Source: Polytrichum commune (lineage: Eukaryota > Streptophyta > Polytrichopsida > Polytrichales > Polytrichaceae). From it: DNA of 64,000 nucleotides. A program made the translations under genes and the position numbers. Below, piece by piece: positions 10,605 to 23,010 of this stretch. Under the pieces are notes generated by a model. That model was not told where the DNA came from. It ran no database searches and saw nothing but the letters and a program-made list of their open reading frames with translations. The first letter of the stretch is position 1. Each line of letters begins with the position of its first letter. Location of the stretch: positions 31,386,144-31,450,143 of the forward strand of contig OX485809.1 in the NCBI GenBank assembly GCA_950295325.1, given 5' to 3'.

Positions 10605-12900
10605 GCCCACAAAAATCAAGCATATTAGGGCTCAATGGGTAGCACTCCTTATTATGAAGGATGGTGGGTGTAGTTTGGATTTTGTGAAGGTGACTAACTC
10701 AAATATCATGAATGTGGTGGCTAAATTAACATGTATTACTCATCCATCAAAGTAGTGTGATTATATTGCTGATTAGGAGCCAAAACTAGGGGTTTGATTA
10801 AAGAGGCTAGCCAAATTAGCCTCATCTACCTTAATTTCTAGAGCTACCATATGAATAACAATCATAGCTTCATTTTCATTATCAAAGTGAAAGTAACTTC
10901 ACTTTCACATCTCATGCTCATTAAATAGTCATATAGGTTTCGCCCCAATTATGTTGAGTATTGAGTCTAGAATGATGATTATCATATTTTGAACACGTAC
11001 TAAATCCAATCTCTTTTAAACACTTGTCTTTTTGATATCCAATCTTAGAGCCACATCAAATCCCATACCACTCAAATATAAGTGTCCTATTAAGAAAAAT
11101 AATTGAACAAGGGTTGTCTATATATGTTAAGGGTGAGTCTATATAAGGCCCAAGACCAAAGGAAAGTATGAAATTGTGTGATCTGATTTGGTGCTTTTAT
11201 GCACGGATGTTTGTTTGCCTTTACTTTTTGTAACTTAGAGCTTACTTGAATCTCCTAACGATGTGAAGCACGCAATTGAGTATGAGATGGTTAACAAATC
11301 CAAATTGAGTTCAATTTTGGAGCTCATATTATATAAATCTTGGTTATTATCAAAGTTAAGATTCTCATGCTCATTAGAGGGCCATATAGCCTCCCTCTTT
11401 TTGGAATCCGTTCTTAGAGCCACACCTAATCACGTACCTCTAAAAATTGATGTCCATTTATTATTAGTAAAGGCATTAGACATGTCTACATATAAAAGAT
11501 TGAAGTGATGCTCTTGTGACACCACTTTCCCACCAAATCTTTAATGATCTCCACTGAATGTTTTTTTCAATAAATAAATAAAATAAACTCCTAGTTTGCA
11601 TCCAATCATGAGACTGCCTAAAATGAGGTCCATCAAAATGATTATGGACTCCAATATCTTTTGACCCCGGACCCTAATCATGTAAACCAACCCTTAACCC
11701 TTAAAGGTCAAAAGCTTGATAGGATGGTTTCATTTGGGCCACATGACATGTTTAGTAAAAATTGTCAAAGTCATAGTCACGGGTCCAACCTCATTCATTT
11801 GGCTGATCAATTACATCTCTACTAGCAACTTTAAATCTACTTACATTGCAGGATGTCAGATTAGGCTTCCATCATCATGATATATGCATATACTGGCTAA
11901 TTAGTGAGAGGAGAAAGGATGGCGAGCCATAGAAGTGGCAAGTGATCCATCTACTTGAGTTGGTAGATGGTCATAACCCATTGATTCATAGACATGATCT
12001 AAAAGCTATGGATGATATCATGTCTTCATGAATAAAAATATTGCGAGTTTAAATAACTATTTTGTGCTTGGATGAGCAATCGGTTTGTGTTTTCTCTAAA
12101 AGGAGAGGATTTTTGTGTAGGATACTGTTAATAAACTCTCAATTACTAGTCTCCAAATTTTTGTTGTGAAAGTGACTTACAATACTAAATAGAAAACATT
12201 GCCAAGAACCCAAATCTAGGCAAGGTTGCCATCTCAAGCATAAAGAGAAAACAAACCCAAGTGCCACAAAAGATAATTTGGTTTTTTGATCATATTTCAA
12301 AGTAACTGATGAGCTAATCTCAAGACTAGGTTAGGTCTTGTAGGTTAACATTTGACATCTCATATCAAAGCTTCGTGCATATGTCAACAATTTCCAAATT
12401 TTAATTTGCAAATTCCAAGAGTATTAAAGTATTTGTGGCATGTGGTTGTAGTTTGGCATGAGTACATATAAATACACAACCTAACTAGAAGAAACAACAA
12501 AATCTTTTCTATGTAACCCTGTGTAAGTAAACTACATGAAAAACTTAAGGGTCCATCTAATGCAACAACACTAAAGAAAATATGAAAATGATCCCTACGA
12601 CCACTAGCATCCCAGAGGCTTGACAAAACCATGTCCATAAATTCCTATCACTGCACATTGAGTCTTCATAGACATTTTGTATCTCACTCACTTGACGTGG
12701 CACCTATAAAGATACAAGAACCCCACATGTCACGTCCAAATACAAACTCACAATTTGCAAACCTACTGTAGAGGATTCTAGCTACTGATACAAACATGTG
12801 ACCGTGTAGGCCGCCACAAGTCGTAATAGGTGTCAACTCCAAGCTGTGCTATTGACGAGTAGATATTGGGTGTCTATTATAACCCTTAGCATGGCTCCTT
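10605..12900. other. gene-free stretch
   Basis: AT-rich sequence without a supported gene or RNA. Short frames at 11235-11508 and 12384-12638 show no recognisable motif. Confidence 0.4.
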
Positions 12901-12915
12901 CTTGGGTATGCAACT

Positions 12916-13674
12916 GGGGCCATTCACGGTTGGGACACTACTTTTGGGTGTCTAACGGTTTAAGGATTTTTTTTGATAACTTCACATACTTGGTATAATT
13001 GGATTTGTATTGTGGAGCATATTTTGGATCATACCTACATTTCATCCTCCATATTGAGTACAACGACAAAGTTAATTTAGAAGGAATAGGGTCATCTATG
13101 ATATCCATTTGATTCCTTAAAGGACATTCAGGAGTGTTGTCTTACTTCCTGACCTTAGGATCAAGGAACGAAAAGGACAACAAGAATTAATTGAAATGAT
13201 CCCAATTTTTTTCCTCACAATTATCGTTCAAGTGTGTACCAATAGAACCAAATATGTATTGAATAGCAATTGCCCAACTTTACATGTGGCACCAAACATG
13301 TCCAAATATACATATACTCACGGCCACACGTAAAAGGAATGTCTAGTATTAGAATTGGACAAAAAAATTTATATGAATGGACACATGACACTTTTACCAA
13401 GGTACCAAGATACATAACATGAAATAATTGACCACCAATGCACACCTAAATAGCAAAAAAATGCCACTGATGTGGCCTAGGGTTTAGGATTTAGGGTTTA
13501 GGGTGATTATTAAATAATAATAAAAATCTTTCTTGATAAAGCTTATGAACTATCTACTTATTTATGTAAAATTTATTGATCAAATAATAATAAATCATGA
13601 TGAAAACCAAGATCAATGCGACAAAGTCCTTAAGTCCTTTGTCCCAAAAGTAGTACCCCAACCGTGAATGCCCC
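12916..13674. mobile_element. nested non-autonomous TIR transposon
   Basis: A 759-bp element inserted into element B. The left terminus GGGGCCATTCACGGTTGGG and the inverted right terminus GGGGCATTCACGGTTGGG continue as diverged inverted repeats for about 35 bp (TACTTTTGGG is shared). It is flanked on both sides by CAACT (12911-12915 and 13675-13679), a 5-bp target duplication. The interior includes a short tract of TTTAGGG repeats and no coding region. Confidence 0.7.
13481..13503. repeat. short interstitial telomere-type tract
   Basis: Three to four TTTAGGG-like units, the plant telomere repeat, inside the nested transposon. Similar tracts lie near 50761-50785 and 51452-51472. They are too short to be true telomere remnants. 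Confidence 0.5.
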
Positions 13675-14263
13675 CAACTCCCATATTATATGCAGGGGGC
13701 ATCGGCATTAAAACAACTAAGAGGATGGCTTCTCTAAAATTATATCAAATTTTATATAAAAATAAAAGGACCAAAAATTTGGGTGAAGACCAAATTAAAT
13801 AAAATGAGATATAAGAAAATTTGGGTTGCATATTTATTATTAAAAAAATTCCACAACATATAAAAAAAATTGAAACACTTATTTTTTAAAACCTTCTAGA
13901 GCATCTAGTTTTGAATGATCCACACGAGTAGTAGCCTCCATTTAAAATTTAAAATTAAAATCCATTGGCAATGTTTTATGTATAATAATAAAATAATAAT
14001 TTTATTATTATTAAAAAGTCCAAAAATGTTGGATAGTTTGGCCTATGGTACATGTATTTAAAAAAAAAATCATATAATTAGGTTTTTCATGCAATTATAT
14101 GCTTCAAGGAATATTCATTTCCTACATATAATTATATATTTGGATTCCTTGTTAGAAAAGCTACAAGATTTTTCTACATTAAAAAATCACTCTATATTGG
14201 ACTAAAATACATTATAATTGATTATAATTTGGGCCATATAATTCATGAGATGCATACCCGGGG

Positions 14264-15284
14264 GCTAATTGTATCCATTACATAGTTCGCAGTGCTCCCT
14301 GGCTGTGGCATGGTCATCAATTACGGGTTGATACAAGTGATAATAAGATTATCCATCTAGATTCAACCGGAGATTTGGTCAAGAGATGGTTGTTTTGCAT
14401 ACAACAATTACCATGTTTGGTAAGCTTTCGGTGCATGCTTGGAGTCGGTGTGGAAGTTTGAACGAAAAATATTCTATATTGGTTCATTGAGAGCCAAACT
14501 TATTTTGACATCTCATCGCATGCTAAAATGAACTACTTTAAGAGTAAATCTAAACTTATTCACAAAATTTGGACGTAATGATGTTTCATATGTGTATTTT
14601 TATTGACGGACCCTATGATAGAAATGACAACAACCAATGCTAGATGTGAACTACATATCTTGTTGCATGCACGTTATGTTGTTTGTGAAATAATACACAT
14701 CTACAGAGAAGACTTGACCGTATTGCTCCTCAAAGTATGTATAATTGGGAATTCTCATCACTTTCAACTGAAGACTCCAAACCAAACTCCAGTAAAAGTG
14801 TCAAGATAACTCGAATTAATTTGCTTCCTCATATCCAATCAAGAAGTCTACACATTTTAGCAAGATCGCCTTGAATGACCACTATGAAATCACTGAAGCC
14901 TGGCACATGAAAATGCATACAAAGAGATGATTACATGGATGGGGGGCACTCGCACAACATGATAGTTCAAGGAAAGCTGTGTGTCCAATCTGACTGGTCC
15001 CAGGGTTCGTTGCCTTGCACTGTCCTCATTGTCGACTCGCCCAGAGTACTGGGTAAGTAGCCAATGTGAATACATTGTACCTCAATACGTCGCTGTGTTA
15101 AGATCATCAGCACAACCATTACTTTATCTGAACTCATTAATTCTTGTACCCATTATGAATGTAATGTAATTGCAATACTGTTCTATAATGACATAATATT
15201 CTTATAAACATTATTCTTAGTTTTATTGTGTTGAAATGAAATTGATTCTGGGAAGTCGAAAAGGCTAATGGGATTGAAAATACA
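14264..15284. other. gene-free stretch
   Basis: No gene with a recognisable product. A few short frames (14603-14809, 14890-15169) carry no motif. Confidence 0.35.
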
Positions 15285-16010
15285 TCAGGATGGTTTCAAG
15301 TCATTTAATACTCTAGAGTGGTGTAATGCGGTAGCCTCCGTGAGATAGAGGCTAATGTTAATTTGTTGATCTAATTGAAAAAAAGACTTGAAGTTTCTTG
15401 GAACCACGTTCTCAAATAATGATAGAAACTTATCTCTAATGGGGTTGTATAGGGGACATTCCAACACGAAACGTGCCTCATTGTCACTTGCATTGTAGGA
15501 GAAAAAGTGGCGTAGTATAGTATCTCTGGAGATAGGGATACTCGTCCATCATCCAATTTCAATGGCAAGTGTATGGTTCAAGGTGCGGTAGGCAACAATG
15601 ATCTTGTGTTGTGATGGAGTCAATGGTTGCTTCAAGTACAGTTCACATTCGTATTTAAGAAACTCTTGAGGTGGAGGTAATCTAGTTTCTTCCCAGAAAG
15701 ATGGAAAGTGTTCCACTCTTGAACAAAAAAAACCTTCTTGATATCAACATATGTTGTTTTTGATGTGGTTGAATTATAATGGGTTTCTCAATGAAATAAA
15801 CCCCATGATGTCTTCCAATTGATTGTCGATTCGTATCAAGTGTTAAAGCCTTGTTCGGCCATGTGTTGGGATAGTGAGGCCGCTTTACTTACTACAGTGA
15901 CTAGCCAAAAGGGGATAGGTGGGTGAGCTCTTGTTGAAAGCCCATAGTTAGCATTGAGAAGTTGGCAGTAGTAGCTGGGTACAACAAGATACTAGAAAGA
16001 CCATCCAGCT
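15285..16010 (-). pseudogene. LINE-type non-LTR retrotransposon relic (C-terminal end)
   Basis: On the minus strand about 15285-15520 reads as the zinc-knuckle tail that follows reverse transcriptase in plant L1-type LINEs. It has an acidic spacer, then FVLECPLYNPIRDKF, the usual Cys-Pro-Leu-Tyr...Arg-x-Lys-Phe pattern, continuing to 15285. The upstream part (to about 16010) is in other frames and interrupted by stops, including DVSLKLDGLSSILLYPATT-like text that may belong to the same relic. No full RT motif remains. It lies directly downstream of the minus-strand gene at 16164-16805 and may have displaced that gene's later exons. Confidence 0.5.
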
Positions 16011-16163
16011 TCAAGCTTACGTCACTATTGAATCCACATGGCCTTCTAATATGACCTACGTGGATCTGTCAACGACTACAGCGCGAATACATTATTTTAA
16101 ATTCATTTACTCATTTCTCATTCTTTGCGCATTCGAAGAGTCCTTAGAATTTACGGGTCGACA

Positions 16164-16805
16164 AAATTCTATGACTCACCAAGTTTCTGAACTCGTCCGC
16201 CAAAAAACTTTGTAATGCAAGACCGATGGGCTCGGCTAAGTTCCAGTACGCAACTGCAGCAGAGTCGCAGGAGTGGGTCCTCTTGTCCTGAATGACTTTC
16301 CCAACAGATCCTGTGACAATTGGATGGATGTGTGAATGTTAGAGGAGTTAATGGAATGTGCTCGGGATTCAAACAACGTGAGTTGCAAGGTTCCATGACA
16401 GGTACGTACATGTAGCTGCATTTCGAACGCAGTTCTTGCAGATTCATTTCAATTTATTAGGTATTCCTCACTAAATAATCTAAAGTAAACAGACGTTGAA
16501 TGATTTTCTTACTTGAGAGAGAGGAGCGGTTCTATTTTTTAGTGGAAGCATACAATCACAATACATCACAACAAACATGCATACCTGCACTGTGGATGAG
16601 CTTGCTTCCGTGAATTAGCCGGAGCAACCACAGAAACTTCGATCTCACTTACAGCGGGCGATGCAGGTGTCGAGTTCATGTTTGTACTGTTTCCAATGCC
16701 CTGCTTTGTACCTTTTTCTTCGCCGCTGGCCATTCCATCATCCCGCTCAGAACCTCCGCCGTTTGGCAGTGAACCAGAATCGTTACAGGTTTGCGATGTT
16801 GCCAT
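16164..16805 (-). CDS. unrecognised gene, first three exons (3' end not found)
   Basis: Model on the minus strand: exon 1 16805-16585, exon 2 16434-16406 (29 bases), exon 3 from about 16333 to about 16174. Exon 1 starts MATSQTCNDSG and ends in TGCAG/GTATGC. Exon 2 follows a CTGCAAG acceptor. Exon 3 follows a pyrimidine-rich TTGTCACAG acceptor and runs to a TTG/GTGAGT donor. Joined, they read through QCRTAFEMQLHV and RSVGKVIQDKRTHS to FLADEFRNL without a stop. The more obvious GTACGT donor of exon 2 would give an early stop, so I preferred the next one. A TATAAATA box lies 120 bases upstream. The start is Ser/Gly/Asn-rich and probably disordered. I do not recognise the family. No later exon is visible before the LINE relic, so the gene may be truncated. 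Confidence 0.45.
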
Positions 16806-16924
16806 GACCAAAATGCGCTACTTCTTTTCAACCGGATGGAAGGACTAATTCGATCAAGAACAGCACACCAGATAAGCCAAGGCCAATTCAACCCCTCTAC
16901 CTCCAACCCTGCATGCTTTGGTCT

Positions 16925-16932
16925 TATTTATA
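16925..16932 (-). promoter_or_regulatory. TATA box of the 16.8-kb gene
   Basis: TATAAATA on the minus strand, 120 bases upstream of the ATG at 16805. Position and sequence fit a plant core promoter. Confidence 0.5.
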
Positions 16933-19000
16933 CTTACAGAACCATCATCTTTCTTTCATGGCTCGTCCTCGGAGAAACATCGAAGCAGACCTTATATTTG
17001 GCCTCGACAGGCCTGTGTAAGTAAGTCTGCTGTCGAGATCATGAAGGTCTCTCGAAGGCAGGGTTAGCACAACACAATGCGATGAGCCTCGAAATGCGAG
17101 ATACTTATGAATAGATCCAGGGCACGGGACCAGGCATGCTATGATTTATTGACTAATGTCGTTCTCAGCAGCCACTCAGGAGCAGAAGCCAGGTGTGACA
17201 ATGCTGGTTCTTCAGTGCCCCTGCGATGATATTTCAGTATGTGCCGACTGCCGTGTTTCTTGGTTGCCATTGTCAAAATAATATTTTCTGGAATTTCTTC
17301 GCAGCAGAGATTTCAGTTGAAATACTGTATTGCCGTAAGCTGGTAAGCAGGTCTACGCACAACCCGCTATGCCGCCATCGACGCCAATCAGTGCAAACGA
17401 TGTTGTAAACTATCCAATTCCAGCACTTGGGCATCAGACATCACAAAATCAACAGACTGCCAGTGGTAGCTCCAAATTTGGGGAAGCAGATTCCGCTCGG
17501 TGTAGGTAAGTATGTTTCCATGCAGAATCTATTTCGATGTTGTTGAAAACGTTTCATCTACATTCCTGATTCAGATTGCACCCGTAGCTTTCCAGAGAAT
17601 TGTCGAAGGCATTGATTAGCTATGGGAGTGAGCTTCTTAGATGATGACAAACTTTTTGTTTGCATAAGAGGATCCCTTGGTCCTCTCCTCTCCACTATCA
17701 TAGCTAACCGTATCCCTTATCTTATGTTAAGAGAAGTAAAGAGGAGTTAACTTAGTTCTCTACTGATGCCTTTCCAGTTCTCTTCTAGTACGTACTATAT
17801 ATCTAAATCAACAGATTTTGGAACATGTGTTTGGTACAGCTACTTGTTGATGAGCTATTCATCGAGTTTTAGATGAGCTATGCGTCTACATTTAGAAGCC
17901 AAATTATGTACCATGTTCATTGTCGTTAGGAACAACATGTTGCTCATGAATATGTTGCTCATTTAATTTATTGAATGCCAAGTAAGGTATGTGGGTTCAT
18001 TTTTCTTGTTTTCCAAGTTCTACCGATTAGATTTACACAACAAAATTTGTGTTGCATTAGCAAATCGAGTACTATGAAGCATCAACAAAAATCAAATTGA
18101 AACTTGGATGTCCATTGATTTAGTTATGGTTATTAAATGGTTATCAAAAGTGCATGTTTGTTGATTGTTTAATTGAATATATATATATATATAGGTTCTC
18201 CAAACTACATTCATTGTTGAGTGTCCAATAGTTAATAAAATGTGAAGACAAAGTGGTCGACTCTTGGTCAAAAGGCCAAATTTTCAGTTTTCAAAAATTC
18301 GTTGGAAATACTCCTTTCACAAAATATTTAAGTTAGGTTATGATGCACCTTTTGATAGTTGGGATTGAGGAGAAAACTTCATTTGTAGATTCTACACTCT
18401 TGAAAAAATTAAATTGAGTGTCCAAAATGCAAACCAAATTTTAGGGATGCTTCAATCATGTGCATGTTGTGGTTTTCTCCCTTTGAATTTCGTTACCTAC
18501 TAATGAAGACATACTACCTCTACCACAAATGAAAATTTCGATGATATTTGATGCATATAATTTATTTATTTCCAATTTTATTTCAGGGTTTGAGCTCCAA
18601 ACAGTTGAAAATTACTCCTATGCAGAGCTTTGACTTTTTAGAAACATGCATAGGTATTAAGGGGTCTAAATACGTATCTTGATTGTGTTTGTTTTTTGAT
18701 CCTCAACTAACCACGCACCAATCAAATATAGGTGTCCCATTAAGAAACGTAACTGAATTTACACTGGTATACCTTAGATTTCATCTTTGGAAGAGGTTAA
18801 CATTCGAATACTTTTGGAGATGGCAGAATTTAATCTGGAGAAAGGCAGACGTGAGGTGATCAAAGTCTGAGTCGACTAGGCTGCAGTTGCCCACGCTCTT
18901 GCGTTCTGCCATCACAATGAAACGATGTGCTAAAGTGGAGGAAAATGGAACTCATTCCGAAATTTTCGAAACCAAAAGGGTAGTGGATTATGGCAGTAAA
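16933..19000. other. gene-free stretch
   Basis: Upstream region of the 16.8-kb gene followed by AT-rich DNA with no supported gene. It contains an (AT)n microsatellite at about 18177-18194. Confidence 0.4.
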
Positions 19001-20136
19001 GGCACATAAATGTAGAATACACCAGCCCATGGTTTGCTACAACTGATAGGGATGAGAATTCCATTGCACAATCCACCATAGTTTTAAATTCTGAGGAATT
19101 GTGGTACAATCTTTGGAGGGCTTAAGACTACGGTTCCAAATACAAGGAACTCCAATATCCTAACCTAATCAGCTCAAGATAAACTCCATTCGAATAAGAC
19201 TAGTTCAACTGTCAATGACGATTAACAGCTGGTCTTGATAATTGTGCAGCACGCCATGCAAAAGTTTTACCAATCTTCTCAAATGTGTGAAGAGAAATAA
19301 AATTTGTATCCTCAACTAAACAGAAATAGCTACTGAACGTCCCAGGTTCCTCGTCCACGATTCCAAGAAAATCCGGATGAATGTCTCCTATCGAATGTGC
19401 AACTATCAACCTAACCATATCTCGCACCCAAACCGAGAATCACCACACTCGGATCACTATTTCCTTGTTCGCAACTAAAAGTCCGGTTCTCACATTACAG
19501 AACTATTTCCTCTGTAAATGCTTTGACATACCAAACTATCGCCTATGAATTCCTACCAGGAATATTTAGGTTCTACAGGAGTTAGACGCGTTCAACTCTG
19601 GCTAAAATTACATCGTAGAAGTTCTATATAAACATATTGGTGAAAATGTAAAGAATCGTAAAGACCTGTGCGCACTATGGGGGAAATTAGCAGATAAGAA
19701 ATGCCATTCACACGACAAGGTTCTGGATGTTTTGAATAGAAATTCAGACTAATCGGATACAATTATGTATCCGATAATTGATTGCTCCCACAAGTAGGAT
19801 AGTGATTGGTGAACAAATCTAATTAGGTTTCTCCTCGCAGCATTACGCAGTGCAATATACATGGTTTCAAGATTCTCTCCAAGCCCCTCCTCCTCATCAA
19901 TTAGAACCGCGAACACAAATACACCATTCCTGCATTTCACACCTCACCACAATCTCTCTTGTGCAGAATCTGAACACACATCCAACCATGCAATCCGAGA
20001 ATTGACGCGGGGTATAGCCTGGGAAAAGGTGTGCTCGACGATCATAAATGGTGTTACTTCGCAAAACAGTAACGTTGCCTATACAAGTAAAATTGATAAT
20101 CAATTTCGAAGTCCGCTGCCGGCAAGCTCGACGAAT

Positions 20137-20898
20137 CTACGAGGAGGGAGTGGCGACGAGGAAGCCGCAGATCTGGACCTGCTTCTTGTTGTCGAAGCCC
20201 AACACGCGGACGTAGCAGTTGGGGTAGGCTTTCTTGCACTCCTGAATCTCGCGCAACACCTGGGCGGAGTCGTTGCATCCGAACATCGGCAACTTCCACA
20301 TGGTCCAGTAGCGCCCATCGTAGTAGCCGGAGCCCTGGAAGTTGTCGCGGGAGATGATGCCCACCTGGTCGAACTCAAGGCAAGGGATGAGGTTCTTGGT
20401 GATCATGTATTCCACCTGCTTGGCGATGGCGTCATCGGACAAGGGGGGCAAGTACGACAGGGTCTCGAACTTGGTGTTGTTGTACGGGTTCCACACCTGC
20501 CATCAATATCATCCACATTTTAACAGTTAGACAAAAGTCAACGGGTATTTCCGAAGTAGACATGCATTGAATTATCTACTCCGTAGTACATTACCAACCA
20601 AATTGCGATCAAGTAGCTAGCAGAGAACCCATTCTCCTGTCCTGCCGACCGGGGACGGAAGGAACAGGGTACAATGCAGGAGGACATTTCCCTTGGTGGG
20701 GGTCAGTACCTGCATGCACTGCACGCGGCTGCCGTTCTGCACATTGGTCAGCTTCTGGGCATTGCTGGAGAAGACGGTGGCTCCCTTGAGGCCGGTGAAG
20801 GCCTTCACGCTGCTGGACTCCGAGGCAGCGACGCTGGATGAAGCTGCAGCGAACGCAGCGGGGGCCACGACAGCGGAGGCAGCCACAATTGAAGCCAT
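20137..20898 (-). CDS. RBCS: Rubisco small subunit, copy 1 (exon 1 20710-20898, exon 2 20137-20496)
   Basis: Nuclear gene for the small subunit of chloroplast ribulose-bisphosphate carboxylase, 182 residues. Exon 1 encodes 63 codons: an Ala/Ser-rich transit peptide (1-61, ending RVQC) and the first mature residues MQ. The 213-base intron has consensus GT/AG ends and sits at the intron-1 position of land-plant RBCS genes. Exon 2 is uninterrupted and starts VWNPYNN. It contains LSYLPPL and the diagnostic [18 protein letters not shown] segment (residues 120-137), and ends at residue 182. The mature length of 121 fits land plants. The second intron usual in flowering plants is absent. I chose ATG 20898 because it begins a typical transit peptide; the frame stays open further upstream. 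Confidence 0.95.
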
Positions 20899-21240
20899 TG
20901 AGAACGCTGTTCGATCTCGCAACGCTGCTAGAGAGCACAGAGGAAGACCGAAGGCAAATGAGAAACGCAAGCAGCTGTGAGAGAGTGGGATAAACTGCGC
21001 ATGAGCGGCAGTCTCTTAACTGAAAGCAACAAGGATCGGCAGCCACACACAGAGCCGACGATGGAGATAAAAGCGCAGTGGATTATCTCCGCATTAGCCT
21101 CCACCTCACCAGACAGGTAAGGTAGGCCGTCGATCCGAGCTCTCCACCGGCTTTGCCCGCAGGAAATCCACTTCCTGGCCTGCTTTTACGGCTCTCCATT
21201 TGCCTTAATTTGGCACGCGTCAGATTAGCGTAAACTACAC
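20899..21240 (-). promoter_or_regulatory. RBCS copy 1 promoter region conserved in all three copies
   Basis: About 340 bases upstream of the ATG are nearly the same in all three copies, much more so than the rest of copy 1. The block contains paired GATAA motifs (I-box-like, one per strand, near 21065-21085). I-boxes are known light-response elements of plant RBCS promoters. I see no clear TATA box. Conservation ends where the MITE begins. Confidence 0.5.
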
Positions 21241-21242
21241 CA

Positions 21243-22541
21243 ATGCCCCCTTCCCACCTGACTTTACCAAATAACCAAAGTAGTTCCTAAAAACTGGGTA
21301 AAGCTCCCTTGGTTATAGAAGAGGCATCCGGTTATCCCAATGTATCTACAAGAACTTGCTCCAGAGATTGTCGAGTAGGTTTTAGTTAAGTATCTTTTAC
21401 ACATGTTCATTGTTTTATCTACTCAGCAATGAGTGTTGCATAGTTTTTGTCCGGTCCCCAAATGACTTATTACTCATCTATCTTACCATCGGTTTTTGTT
21501 AATGAAGTTCCTCGTGCCCTTATAGCTAAGATGAAAAGAAACCAATCACAAGGGCGGGAGGCAACACTTTTAAAGGTCCTACATTCTTGCCTCATGTCTA
21601 GGTACCAATGGGAGGGTTAGTGCTTGAGGCTTAAAACCTTCACTTTTAAACCAAGCCACATCATTGGTCAACTAGGCTTGGCACTAGATGATGTCCATGG
21701 TGTGAAGGCCGGTTTGTTAGAACCAACTTTTAGTCTTAGCTAAAGTTAGGTGGGAAGGGGACATTATCATCGGTTTTTGTTAATGCAGCTCCTCGTGCCC
21801 TCATAGCTAAGACTAAAAAGCAACCAATCACAAGGGCAAGAGGCAACACTTTTAAAGGTCCTATATTCTTGCTTCATGTTTAGGTACCGATGGGAGGGTC
21901 GGTGCTTGAGGCTTAAAACCTCCACTTTTAAGCCATGCCACATGATTTGCCAACTAGGCTCGGCACTAGATAATGTCGATGGTGTGAAGGCCGGGTTGTT
22001 AGAATCCACTTTTAGTCTTAGCTAAAGTCAGGTGGGAAAGGGGCATAAGCCTAAAAGTTGGTTCAAAAAACACGGCCTTCACACCATCGACATCATCTAG
22101 TGCCAAACCTAGTTGACAAATGATGTGGCTTGGTTTAAAAGTGAAGGTTTTAAGCCTCAAGCACTAACCCTCCCATTGGTACCTAGACATGAGGCAAGAA
22201 TGTAGGACCTTTAAAAATGTTGCCTCCCGCCCTTGTGATTGGTTGCTTTTCATCTTAGCTATAAGGGCACGAGGAACTTCATTAACAAAAACCGATGGTA
22301 AGATAGATGAGTAATAAGTCATTTGGGGATTGGACAAAAACAATGCAACACTCATTGCTGAGTAGATAAAACAATGAACATGTGTAAAAGATACTTAACT
22401 AAAACCTACTTGAAAATCTGTGGAGCAAGTTCTTGTACGTGCGTTGGGATAGCCGGATGCCTCTGCTATAACCGAGGGAGTTGTACCCGGTTTTTAGGAA
22501 ATACTCTAGTTATTTGGTAAAGTCAGATGGTGAGGGGGCAT
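21243..22541. mobile_element. foldback element with an extra internal direct copy
   Basis: A 1.3-kb element whose left arm (about 21243-21760) returns inverted at 22050-22541. The ends share GCCCCC and TGACTTTACCAAATAAC. Between the arms, 21769-22048 is an additional direct copy of the inner half of the left arm, giving an A, A', inverted-A structure. No coding region. It sits inside the MITE that precedes RBCS: the MITE start ACTACAC remains at its left edge and MITE interior resumes on its right, with about 170 bp of MITE missing compared with copies 2 and 3. Target duplication not identified. Confidence 0.7.
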
Positions 22542-22989
22542 TACAGTCACTTACCAAGTGATTTTCCATCCAATTTGAAGCATCCATGACAATATTTCAT
22601 CACAAGTTGGTGACAAGAGAAGGTAGGGTTTTGGCCAATGGATGAACTCATCCATCATCCCTAACAATATTTGTTCACTTATTTGTAGGAAGTATCATCC
22701 TAAATGCGAACCTAACATTATTTGTCATTCCTTAGAAAAGAAAATTTGGGCATCATAGATTGGCAATGTTGCCTTTACTGTCACTCACTAAGTGATTTTT
22801 TACCCACATTCTAATCATCCATGAGAGTATTTCAATGCTAGAATGATTTGGATGCAGAATATACCAAACATTGCTTCAATAATTATTGACATTTGGATGA
22901 ACTAAAAGTAAGTTGGGAAGACAACATTTGCAAACTTATGCATAAGAAGTGTCATTAGAAATGTTACCATAGTAACACTAAATACAATA

Positions 22990-23003
22990 TCTAGTGTAGT
23001 GAT
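22990..23003. repeat. right end of the interrupted Harbinger-like MITE (copy 1)
   Basis: ATATCTAGTGTAGT is the counterpart of the right terminal repeat seen at 30183-30196 and 36122-36135. It shows that the MITE was already present before the segment was multiplied. Confidence 0.5.
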
Positions 23004-23010
23004 GTCATCA

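Larger units (their letters stand above)
12901..14263. mobile_element. TIR element B, split by a nested element
   Basis: Second member of the element A family. Its left end (CTTGGGTATGCAACT) is separated from the body by the 759-bp element at 12916-13674. The body resumes at 13675 and ends near 14263 with GCATACCCGGG. The body aligns with 10021-10596. The flanking 8-mers (GGCTCCTT and GGCTAATT) agree at six positions, consistent with an old 8-bp duplication. Confidence 0.6.

Noticed and set aside
19212-19427. Minus-strand frame MRDMVRLIVAHSIGDIHPDF...
   Set aside because: Composition is protein-like but there are no supporting splice partners or motif, and it lies in the diverged flank of RBCS copy 1.
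19861-20523. 220-codon plus-strand open frame opposite RBCS (also at 28452-29114 and 34567-35052)
   Set aside because: Antisense shadow of RBCS exon 2; the RBCS protein on the other strand is unmistakable.
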